Of a DNA stretch of 34,866 bases, positions 16,935 to 24,488 are shown in pieces. Every line of letters starts with the position of its first letter. The first letter of the stretch is position 1. Both the position numbers and the translations under genes were made by a program. The DNA comes from Beijerinckiaceae bacterium (GTDB taxonomy: Bacteria; Pseudomonadota; Alphaproteobacteria; Rhizobiales; Beijerinckiaceae), in assembly GCA_030684835.1 (NCBI GenBank), contig JAUXWZ010000012.1:1-34866 (forward strand). The letters are read 5' to 3'. The notes under the pieces were generated by a model, which was not told where the DNA came from, searched no databases, and saw nothing but the letters and a program-made list of their open reading frames with translations.

Positions 16935-17424
16935 TTCCGCTTCCTTTCGGATGTTGTGAATCACAACCCACTGATAATACTAACGATTTGATGGGTCCGG
17001 ACCTTAGATCATGCGAGGGAGCTCCAGTTCCAGCAACCATATCGGGTCGCTTGTTGTCCGTAATCTCCGGGTAAATTGTCCCATCGCCCCCGCGAGAAAA
17101 TGATACAAATCAATGTCGTGAAACCCGGATTGAGCAAAAAATACAAAATAGCGCAGGTGCCTCCCTCTGGCAGGGGCGGCGTAAGCACCTTTAGGCCGTC
17201 AGGCTTCATCAATAAGATTGGCCGTCTTTATCAACGACAAGCCGCTTACTAGTGTGTAAGCATAAGCGGTATCGAGTTTTTTCGAAAGTTCCGGTTTGCC
17301 ATCCCTCTTCGGGAGAAGAGAATGAATTCGGCAACGCATTCCGACCACCACGGCTTTCTGTTGCGGCAGTTTAGTTTGCAGCATCGTCCGAGGACTATGA
17401 ATCTTGCTCGTTGGAGGCGCGTAC
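16935..17424. other. intergenic stretch upstream of the arylsulfatase gene
   Basis: About 490 bp. It contains the palindrome at 16952-16966 next to the IS remnant. A minus-strand open frame that overlaps the sulfatase start (17199-17588) has no ribosome binding site or recognisable domain and is treated as non-coding. No terminator or RNA gene seen. Confidence 0.4.
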
Positions 17425-19791
17425 ATGGCCATTAGATCTATGCAAGCCAACGTCACGTTGGCGTTTTCGATCTTCGTTGCATTATGCGCGCCACAGATCA
17501 CAGTTGCGCAAACCGAGAACCTCAATCGCACCGTGCTGCCTGTAACAGAGCCCGCGCGTGAGCCGATCACCACCCTGGATGCGCGCAACGCAAAAATCCC
17601 CCCGCGGTTCGAAGTAAAGGCGCCTCAGGGTGCGCCGAACGTCGTGATCGTACTGATAGATGATCTCGGTTTTGGCGCTCCAAGTACTTTTGGCGGTCCG
17701 ATCGCGATGCCTACCTTGGACAAACTTGCTCAAGGTGGGCTGAGTTATAACAATTTTCACACGACGGCCCTTTGTTCGCCGACGCGCGCGGCGCTGAAAT
17801 CCGGGCGCAATCACCACACCGTAAACATGGGCTTCATCACCGAAATGGCGACCGGCTTTCCTGGCGCCACCGGTCAGACGCCAAACTCCGCCGCGCCACT
17901 TGCCGAAACGCTGCGTTTAAATGGGTACGCGACAGGCGCCTTCGGCAAGTGGCATGAGACCGCGGCCTGGGAGACAAGTGTGGCAGGCCCGACCGACCGC
18001 TGGCCCATGCGACAGGGCTTTGATAAATTCTATGGGTTCCTCGGCGGCGAAACAAACCAATGGGCGCCGTTTATTTTCGACGGCACGGCGCAGGTCGAAC
18101 TGCCGGATGATCCAAACTATCACTTCATGACCGACATGACGGACAAGGCGCGCGCCTGGATCAAGCATCAGAAGGCGATGGCCCCCGACAAACCTACATT
18201 CGTCTACTTTGCGCCCGGAGCGACGCACGCCCCGCATCATGTACCCAAAGCATGGATCGATCGCTGGAAAGGCAAGTTCGACGCGGGTTGGGACAAGGTG
18301 CGTGAAGAGACTCTGGCGCGCCAAATCAAGATGGGGATCGTACCGCCGGACACGAAGCTGGCGGCGAAACCGCCTGCGATCAAAGATTGGGACACGCTCT
18401 CGGCTGACGAAAAGCGCCTCTTTATCCGCCAGGCCGAAGTCTTCGCCGGCTTCGCCGAGCACACCGACCACGAGATTGGAAGAATGCTCCAGGCGTTCGA
18501 GGAGGTTGGACAAGGGGACAACACACTCGTTTTCTACATCGCAGGCGATAATGGAACGAGCGGCGAAGGCGGCCAGAACGGCGTGTTCAATGAATACACC
18601 TACTTCAACGGCGTGACCGAGAAGGTGGAGGACATGCTGAAGCTCATCGATAAGTGGGGCGGCCCCGAGACCTACCCGCACATGGCCGCTGGATGGGCGG
18701 TTGCGTTGAATGCCCCCTTCGGTTGGATGAAGCAGGTGACGTCCGACTTCGGCGGCACGCGCAACGGCATGGTTGTGTCGTGGCCGAGAGGCATCCAGGC
18801 GAAGAATGAAATCCGCACCCAGTTCAGCCACGTAATAGACGTCGCGCCAACTGTTCTTGAGGCGATCAAACTGCCCGAGCCGACGATGGTCAACGGCGTC
18901 AAGCAGATCCCGATGGCTGGCGCGAGCCTCGTCTATTCCTTCGATAATGCGAAGGCGCCCGAGCGTCGCACCACGCAATATTTCGAAATCGCCGGAAACC
19001 GCGCGATCTATCATGACGGCTGGTTCGCGCGCACAATTCACAGGGCCCCCTGGGAGGCGAAGCCGCGGCGCGCATTGGACGATAATTCCGCGTGGGAGCT
19101 GTTCGATGTGCGCTCAGATTTCAGTCTCGCGAACGACTTGGCCGCGAAAAATCCCGCAAAACTAGCCGAGCTTCAGGCGATCTACCTGAAGGAAGCCGAA
19201 AAGTACGGTGTTCTTCCTATGGACGACCGTGTTTTTGAGCGGCTCGACGCCGCCTCAGTAGGTCGCCCCGAACTGATGGCGGGCCGCACATCGATCACGC
19301 TTGCCGAAGGCATGACCGGAATGCTGGAAGCAGCCTTCATCAATGTGAAGAACCGCTCCAAGACGATCACCGCAGAGGTTCAAGTTCCGGCGAGTGGCGG
19401 GAACGGAACCCTGATCGCTCAAGGCGGCCGCTTCGGCGGCTGGTCCTTGTATGTTAAGGACGGCGTGCCCGGCTATGATTATAATTTTCTGGGCCTTCAG
19501 CGCACCTCAATCGCAGCATCCAAGAAGCTGTCGTCAGGCGCGGCCCAAGTTCGCCTTCAGTTCGACTACGATGGCGGCGGTCCCGCCAAGGGCGGCGCAG
19601 CCACCATTTTCGTCAATGGCGAGAAGGTTGCGGAAGGGAGGATTCCCGTAACCCAGCCGGGCATGTTCTCTGCGGACGAGACTGCGGATGTCGGCATCGA
19701 TCTCGGCACCCCTGTGGTCGAAACCATCGGCGCAGAAGCGAAGTCCCGCTTTACGGGGCGTATTCCGAAGCTCACTGTTGAAGTGAAGTAA
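17425..19791 (+). CDS. exported arylsulfatase
   Basis: Hydrolyses sulfate esters; by family a formylglycine-dependent, Ca-binding enzyme, here probably periplasmic. The 788-aa product begins with a signal peptide (MAIRSMQANVTLAFSIFVAL, cleavage near TVAQ). Metal-binding IDDLGFG follows, then the sulfatase signature CSPTRAALKSGR with C117 as the residue to be converted to formylglycine. GAFGKWHE and AGDNGTSGEGG complete the active site. The C-terminal 200 residues form an extra beta-rich domain. ATG 17425 has GGAGG at good spacing; TTG 17404 would add seven residues. No formylglycine-generating enzyme is in the window, so maturation depends on a gene elsewhere. Confidence 0.93.
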   Translation: MAIRSMQANVTLAFSIFVALCAPQITVAQTENLNRTVLPVTEPAREPITTLDARNAKIPPRFEVKAPQGAPNVVIVLIDDLGFGAPSTFGGPIAMPTLDKLAQGGLSYNNFHTTALCSPTRAALKSGRNHHTVNMGFITEMATGFPGATGQTPNSAAPLAETLRLNGYATGAFGKWHETAAWETSVAGPTDRWPMRQGFDKFYGFLGGETNQWAPFIFDGTAQVELPDDPNYHFMTDMTDKARAWIKHQKAMAPDKPTFVYFAPGATHAPHHVPKAWIDRWKGKFDAGWDKVREETLARQIKMGIVPPDTKLAAKPPAIKDWDTLSADEKRLFIRQAEVFAGFAEHTDHEIGRMLQAFEEVGQGDNTLVFYIAGDNGTSGEGGQNGVFNEYTYFNGVTEKVEDMLKLIDKWGGPETYPHMAAGWAVALNAPFGWMKQVTSDFGGTRNGMVVSWPRGIQAKNEIRTQFSHVIDVAPTVLEAIKLPEPTMVNGVKQIPMAGASLVYSFDNAKAPERRTTQYFEIAGNRAIYHDGWFARTIHRAPWEAKPRRALDDNSAWELFDVRSDFSLANDLAAKNPAKLAELQAIYLKEAEKYGVLPMDDRVFERLDAASVGRPELMAGRTSITLAEGMTGMLEAAFINVKNRSKTITAEVQVPASGGNGTLIAQGGRFGGWSLYVKDGVPGYDYNFLGLQRTSIAASKKLSSGAAQVRLQFDYDGGGPAKGGAATIFVNGEKVAEGRIPVTQPGMFSADETADVGIDLGTPVVETIGAEAKSRFTGRIPKLTVEVK

Positions 19792-19796
19792 ACGCA

Positions 19797-19829
19797 CAGC
19801 CGCCTTGTTGATGTGCAATAAGGCGGCTG
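19797..19829 (+). terminator. hairpin after the arylsulfatase gene
   Basis: A perfect 10-bp inverted repeat, CAGCCGCCTT (19797-19806) and AAGGCGGCTG (19820-19829), begins six bases after the stop codon. It lacks a following T-run, so it is either a weak or Rho-assisted terminator or a 3'-end stabiliser. Confidence 0.55.
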
Positions 19830-19872
19830 CAAGACCACGCTTTGATATATGCAATTACATTAGGAGCCCAGT

Positions 19873-20130
19873 ATGAAGTACGTACTAGCGTTGATCGCCG
19901 TGCTGTCTGGCGGAACTGCGATGTTGGCGACAACAGAAGAAGCTAACGCCGTCGTGTACTGCACGTACATTGGGTTTCCAAAGGGCTGTATTGCAAGACC
20001 CGGCGTCGTGCTTCGCCCCCGCCCCGCAGTGCGGGCGGTGACTCCGGGCGTCGGCGCGCCCGGTGTTGGCGTGCGGCCCGGCGTGCCCGGAAACCGCGGC
20101 GGTCCAGTCAATCGCGTCGGCCCTCGGTAA
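19873..20130 (+). CDS. small secreted Gly/Pro/Val-rich protein
   Basis: An 85-aa product with a clear signal peptide (MKYVLALIAVLSGGTAML, cleavage near ANA) followed by VVYCTYIGFPKGCIARPG with two cysteines, then a low-complexity tail of repeated PG/GV units (TPGVGAPGVGVRPGVPG). AGGAG lies just before the ATG. Proteins of this layout are frequent orphans in Hyphomicrobiales; function is unknown. It may be an envelope or surface structural peptide. Confidence 0.7.
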   Translation: MKYVLALIAVLSGGTAMLATTEEANAVVYCTYIGFPKGCIARPGVVLRPRPAVRAVTPGVGAPGVGVRPGVPGNRGGPVNRVGPR

Positions 20131-20251
20131 CTGCGCCGTCAGTAAGCATCAAGCGGTGATCCTGCTCTCCTGCTCATAAAGCGAATTCATCTGAACGCGC
20201 GACTGCGATGCATCGCTAATCCCGGAATCGCTTCGGGCGGAGACAATCCGA

Positions 20252-21361
20252 ATGGTCATTATCGCCCTTCTTTATATCCTGCTGGTTTGGCTGATATTCT
20301 TTAAACTTAAGATTTTGAATTGGAACTGGACGTCGGGCACAATAGCAAGCCTCCTTGGCGTCGCAATCATCGCCATCTTTATTGCTCTGTTGAACACATT
20401 AACTCCATCGGGCCGTATCGCGGTGATTGGCCGGGTTGTGGAAGTGACGCCCAATGTATCTGGAACCGTTACCGACATTACCGTTGAGCCAAACGTGCTC
20501 GTCAAAGCAGGCGCCCCCCTTTTTCAAATCGACAAGGCTCCGTACGAGGCGAAAGTTAAGCAGTTGAAGGCGGCAGTCGCCGAGGCGCGACAGAAGGTCG
20601 AGCAACTGAAGGCGCAGGTCGAACTTGCTGTCGCAGACGTGAAGGGGCTTACTTCGCAATTTGATTACGCGGAGCGCAGACGCGACGATCTGGAAAAGCT
20701 TGCTCGAACGAGCGCAACTTCAGAGTTCAAGCTCCAAGACGCAGTCGCACAAGCAAGTCTTTTGGACGCGCAGTTGCAGGCGGCGAGAGCACGAGAAATC
20801 AACGCGCGTTTGGCCTTGGGGTCCGAAATTGATGGGGTCAACACCACTGTAGCCCAGCTTGAGGCTCAGCTGGATCAAGCAGAGTGGGAGCTGGATCAGA
20901 CCAGCGTACGCGCCTCCCAGGATGGTTTTGTAAGCACCATGGCATTGGCTGTCGGGGCGCGCGTTGTCCCGGCTCGCTCAGCTCTTTCATTTATAATCCG
21001 TGACGATATCCATATCGTTGGGATATTCGATCAGAACGGTTTCATGACTATAGACCGAGGCTCACTGGTGAAGGTTGTTTTCGCCAACCGTCCCGGCAGA
21101 ATCTATAGGAGCCGCATCTCGGATATTTCTCAGGGAATCGGACAGGGGCAACTAGCCGTCTCCGGAACGCTGGCGCGTGCCGAAACAATTGGCACGGTGA
21201 GCACGTTCCCGGCGAACATCGAAATCCCAAAGGACCTTGAGGCGGATGCGCTTCGCCTGGGTATCGTGGGAACCGCGACTGTTATCACTGATGGCGCTGG
21301 CCCCATTGGCTTCCTGGCTTCTTTACTCCTCTGGATCAAAGCTTACGCTGCATACTTGTAA
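20252..21361 (+). CDS. HlyD/EmrA-type membrane-fusion (periplasmic adaptor) protein
   Basis: A 369-aa adaptor for tripartite efflux or export. Two N-terminal hydrophobic segments (about residues 3-19 and 29-48) are followed by a biotinyl-lipoyl-like half motif (GRVVEVTPNVSGTVTDITVE), a helical hairpin rich in Ala, Glu and Gln (residues 105-220), the second lipoyl half (ASQDGFVSTMALAVGARVVP), and a beta-barrel region. The extra first membrane segment resembles YibH/AaeA-type adaptors rather than type I secretion HlyD. No inner-membrane pump is adjacent; the next gene is a lipoprotein hydrolase 93 bp away. The export substrate is unknown. Confidence 0.85.
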   Translation: MVIIALLYILLVWLIFFKLKILNWNWTSGTIASLLGVAIIAIFIALLNTLTPSGRIAVIGRVVEVTPNVSGTVTDITVEPNVLVKAGAPLFQIDKAPYEAKVKQLKAAVAEARQKVEQLKAQVELAVADVKGLTSQFDYAERRRDDLEKLARTSATSEFKLQDAVAQASLLDAQLQAARAREINARLALGSEIDGVNTTVAQLEAQLDQAEWELDQTSVRASQDGFVSTMALAVGARVVPARSALSFIIRDDIHIVGIFDQNGFMTIDRGSLVKVVFANRPGRIYRSRISDISQGIGQGQLAVSGTLARAETIGTVSTFPANIEIPKDLEADALRLGIVGTATVITDGAGPIGFLASLLLWIKAYAAYL

Positions 21362-21453
21362 CGTCCGGGCTTCGTCAAATCTCATAGAGATTGTTTTTAT
21401 GGAGGGCTTAAGCGCCAATAGACTTAAAAAACTTTCAGCTGGGGGCGGGTGCG

Positions 21454-22614
21454 TTGAGTGAATCGAATATAATTTTACGACCGAGGCAAGTCGGCCCAGA
21501 TCACCCGCGCCGCACTTTCGTCATCCCAAACCCATTGATTGCGATTAGCAGGGCGCTTGTCCTGTGTGGCGGTCTGATGCTTTTATCCGGGTGTTCCGCG
21601 ATCGAGACACCGCCCATTCGCGCGGCCGTTCAGCAATCGCCGCCGAAAGAGCACACAATCTTTGCAGCGACGACGCGGAAGAAGGACTCGGCAAGCTTTT
21701 TCAGCGGCGAGCGATCAACGGTCATGAATTTTGCGGTGGCAAAAGTCCTCGTTCCGCCAACGCATAAAGGCGGCGCAACAAATTTCGCCATCCGCGAAGC
21801 GTCATACATCGACCAGGACAAGGTATTTCTTCACGCGATAAATAAGGAGCTGCTCACGCGTCCGCGCGGCAAGCGCAAGCTTTTGCTTTTCATCCATGGC
21901 TATAATACGAATCTTTTCGACGGCCTGTTCCGACTAACCCAGCTTGTGCATGACGTTCAGTCGCCTGCTGTTCCAGTCCTTTTTTCATGGGCGTCGCGCG
22001 CCACATTCACCAATTACGTATACGATCTGAACAGTGCTACAATCGCACGCGATGATCTGGAAAGAACCATCCGTTTGATCTTCCAGAGCGAGGCCGAAGA
22101 AGTAAATGTCGTTGCCCACTCGATGGGTAACTGGGTGACTGTGGAAGCCATCCGCCAAATCAGCATTTCGGGAAATCGACCTCCGGTCGAAAAACTTGGT
22201 CACATCATTTTGGCGGCCCCTGACATTGACGTCGATGTCTTCAAGTCACAAATGCGGAGGATAGGTAAACCGAAGAAGCCATACCTGGTGATGATTTCGA
22301 AGGATGATCTTGCGCTGCGCGTTTCCTCGTTGCTGGCTGGCGGCCAAAAACGGATTGGAGCTGCCGAAGACGTCGCGGAGCTCACGGCCCTGGGAGCGGT
22401 TGTCGTCGATCTTAGCGACATTAGTTCGAGTGATCGGCTGGGTCATGGGAAATTTGCCGACCTCGCGAGCATTGGCTCCGACCTGCCCAAGGTATTGCAG
22501 CGAGGGATCAACGAAAATCGGGCCAGCGGGCCGGGAGGCGCAATTGGGGCTTCAATGACCGTGCCGCTGGCTATCCTTGGGGCCCCTATCAGGTTCATTT
22601 CCGGTCAGCGTTGA
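21454..22614 (+). CDS. alpha/beta hydrolase lipoprotein (DUF900-type)
   Basis: A serine hydrolase with a lipobox: LCGGLMLLSGCSAIE places a lipidated Cys near residue 47 if TTG 21454 is the start. A TTG at 21537 would instead give a standard 20-residue lipoprotein signal and is a real alternative. The hydrolase core shows the oxyanion-type LLFIHGYNTN, FSWAS, and the nucleophile elbow VVAHSMGN with S223, typical of DUF900 proteins. Later DIDVDVF probably supplies the Asp region. It follows the membrane-fusion gene in the same direction. Substrate unknown; an envelope lipid or ester is a guess. Confidence 0.8.
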   Translation: MSESNIILRPRQVGPDHPRRTFVIPNPLIAISRALVLCGGLMLLSGCSAIETPPIRAAVQQSPPKEHTIFAATTRKKDSASFFSGERSTVMNFAVAKVLVPPTHKGGATNFAIREASYIDQDKVFLHAINKELLTRPRGKRKLLLFIHGYNTNLFDGLFRLTQLVHDVQSPAVPVLFSWASRATFTNYVYDLNSATIARDDLERTIRLIFQSEAEEVNVVAHSMGNWVTVEAIRQISISGNRPPVEKLGHIILAAPDIDVDVFKSQMRRIGKPKKPYLVMISKDDLALRVSSLLAGGQKRIGAAEDVAELTALGAVVVDLSDISSSDRLGHGKFADLASIGSDLPKVLQRGINENRASGPGGAIGASMTVPLAILGAPIRFISGQR

Positions 22615-22671
22615 TGATGCGAACGGTGATGAAGCCCTTCACAAGCGACTATTGGTTCCGCAAAGGTCTCT

Positions 22672-22857
22672 TTAGTTCCCAAAATTCGGAATGAACCGCG
22701 AAAATTTGTTGCCGTCGTCGATGTTGACCGTTTCCATGATCGCCGGTTTCTGCGAGAACCATTTCGTATCTCCACGAATGGTTCCGTGGCGCGCAGCTTT
22801 CAATTGGAGATCACCGCATTCGTAATGCGTCGCTTCGAACTTTGACGACATGTCCAT
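22672..22857 (-). CDS. candidate 61-aa protein opposite the porin 5' end
   Basis: A minus-strand frame starting MDMSSKFEATHYECGDLQLK and ending RFIPNFGN. Its composition is protein-like and it fills most of the gap between the hydrolase and porin genes, overlapping only the first few porin codons antisense. An ATG at 22914 is also in frame. There is no recognised domain and no strong ribosome binding site. It may be a real small gene, a fragment, or chance. Confidence 0.3.
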   Translation of the reverse strand: MDMSSKFEATHYECGDLQLKAARHGTIRGDTKWFSQKPAIMETVNIDDGNKFSRFIPNFGN

Positions 22858-24118
22858 GATCACGCGCCGCGCGTCATTTGGGGCTTTATCGTGCGTCCGA
22901 TTGCTTGCCTTCATTCTATCCGGGTTAGCTTTGATTCACGCCGGGTGGAGAGGGGAAGCCTTCGCTCGCGAATTGCCGGGCCAGGCGCGCGCCGAGCGGC
23001 TTAGGGCGTGCCCTGACGCTATACCTGACGAATACGCCACGCTGCCGGACCCTCCCGAAGAAGAAGATGATGATGATGACGATGACGAGGACGAGGCGGA
23101 TGTTGGCCCCGGTTTGACGACAGGGACGAAAGAATGCCTTTTTCCAACCCTTGAGATCACGACGGGCAATCAATCCGCTGTCGTTGGGGGACGCGCGGGC
23201 AGCTTACTTGGCCCCTCGGCGAAAATACCTGTTTCCAGTCAGCTCAAGGCAACCTTTGGACTGACGCATGTAAACTACGCGTGGGCGGGAGGCCTTGTCA
23301 CCACCGTCTCGATTGAAGGCGCAGGAGACGCGTCTCTATCCCAAGCTTCCATCCATTCTCGGTATTTCGCTTTTGGTCTGATGGGATCGCGCTTCGATGT
23401 TTGGAGCGGGGACGAGTTCTCTTTTCGCGCAATCGCGCCTTCACAATCTCCGCTGCTCGCCTCCATCGCGCCATGGCGCAGCGACAAGTCTATTTTTGTG
23501 CTTTCTGCAGAGGATCCATCGTTCCGGCGCATTACGGTTAGTGGCTATGGACCTGACCGGACGCCTGACCTTGTTGCGAAGTGGACCGGGCGGCTTGGAA
23601 ACCTGGATCTCACTTTGTCTGGAGCTGCTCATGAGACCACGTTGGCCGATGGCGGCAGATTGCACGGTTATGCGGGCCTTGCCAGCCTACGCGTTAATCT
23701 GCCCCAGATAAGCAAGGGCAGCTATGTCATCATCCAGGGCAGCGGCGCAGACAAGGCGCTTGGTTTCCTAGGCATTCATACCACGACTAACGCATTCGGA
23801 TTCAACCTGCCCGCCGCTTTGAACGCGGCAACGGCAGAGGCTGGCAAAGGGATTGCCGGTGCGCTTGTTGGGTTCTGGCAATATAGCGACACCTTATCCT
23901 ACGCTGCTTATTTGACCGGGACTAAGCTTTCGCTTCCAGGCGCTGACGGCGGGAAGATCGCTTCATGGCGAACGGCGGTCAATGCGACGTGGACACCAGT
24001 AGACGGTCTGGCGTTCGCTTTGGAGGCAGGTTATGCAAAGTCTCTCTCCGATGTTTTATTCGTCCCATCCGGCAACGTAAAAACAATTCTGATTACAATA
24101 ACCCGCACGGCTCTTTGA
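22850..24118 (+). CDS. alphaproteobacterial-type porin with an acidic N-terminal run
   Basis: A 422-aa outer-membrane protein. The N-terminal signal (residues about 1-36) ends near AFA; the mature start has ELPGQARAERLRACPDAIPD, then an Asp/Glu run (EEEDDDDDDDEDE) at about residues 71-83. It continues with KECLFPTLEI and beta-strand-like segments. YGPDRTPDLVAKWTGRLGNL and FWQYSDTLSYAAYLTGTKLS resemble the Porin_2 family of Rhizobiales. The usual KSCLRIGG-type opening is degenerate and the C-terminus (TITRTAL) lacks a terminal Phe, so this is a divergent member. ATG 22850 is used; a second ATG follows two codons later. Confidence 0.7.
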   Translation: MSMITRRASFGALSCVRLLAFILSGLALIHAGWRGEAFARELPGQARAERLRACPDAIPDEYATLPDPPEEEDDDDDDDEDEADVGPGLTTGTKECLFPTLEITTGNQSAVVGGRAGSLLGPSAKIPVSSQLKATFGLTHVNYAWAGGLVTTVSIEGAGDASLSQASIHSRYFAFGLMGSRFDVWSGDEFSFRAIAPSQSPLLASIAPWRSDKSIFVLSAEDPSFRRITVSGYGPDRTPDLVAKWTGRLGNLDLTLSGAAHETTLADGGRLHGYAGLASLRVNLPQISKGSYVIIQGSGADKALGFLGIHTTTNAFGFNLPAALNAATAEAGKGIAGALVGFWQYSDTLSYAAYLTGTKLSLPGADGGKIASWRTAVNATWTPVDGLAFALEAGYAKSLSDVLFVPSGNVKTILITITRTAL

Positions 24119-24237
24119 TTAAAGTTGATTTCTGAACAGCGACCAAGCAGCCTATCGAGGCCGTAATCTGCCGCCGTCCGCAAACTAGATCGGTTAAAAA
24201 AGCGAGGATTTTTCATAGCCTCGCCGGCCGGAGCTTG

Positions 24238-24456
24238 TCAAAAACCAAGGCTTCCGACATACAGCATCGCCGCAATCACAAAAGACGCTTCTTCCTTTCG
24301 CCATGTCCCACGATCGCACATTTGGATTGCTCGTGCGATGTGCGAACGACTGAACGTCATCTGGCCAATAGATGAGATAAGCGGCAGCGCAAGGAGGAGT
24401 GCGCAGCCGGCAGCGTTGCGCACCGCCGTGCTAACTGCACCGACGCCCGCCGACAT
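24238..24456 (-). CDS. 72-aa hydrophobic small protein
   Basis: A minus-strand frame from ATG 24456, with GAGG about ten bases upstream. The N-terminal half is a membrane or signal segment (NAAGCALLLALPLISSIGQM); the second half is polar and then hydrophobic again (CDRGTWRKEEASF, VIAAMLYVGSLGF). It starts 32 bp after the stop of the spermidine-synthase-like gene on the same strand and could be co-transcribed with it. No family recognised. Confidence 0.4.
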   Translation of the reverse strand: MSAGVGAVSTAVRNAAGCALLLALPLISSIGQMTFSRSHIARAIQMCDRGTWRKEEASFVIAAMLYVGSLGF

Positions 24457-24488
24457 GTACCGATGCGCCTCGCAAATTGACTTCGATG

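Noticed and set aside
17199..17588. Minus-strand 129-codon frame over the arylsulfatase start
   Set aside because: It largely mirrors the sulfatase signal-peptide region, with no start context or domain.
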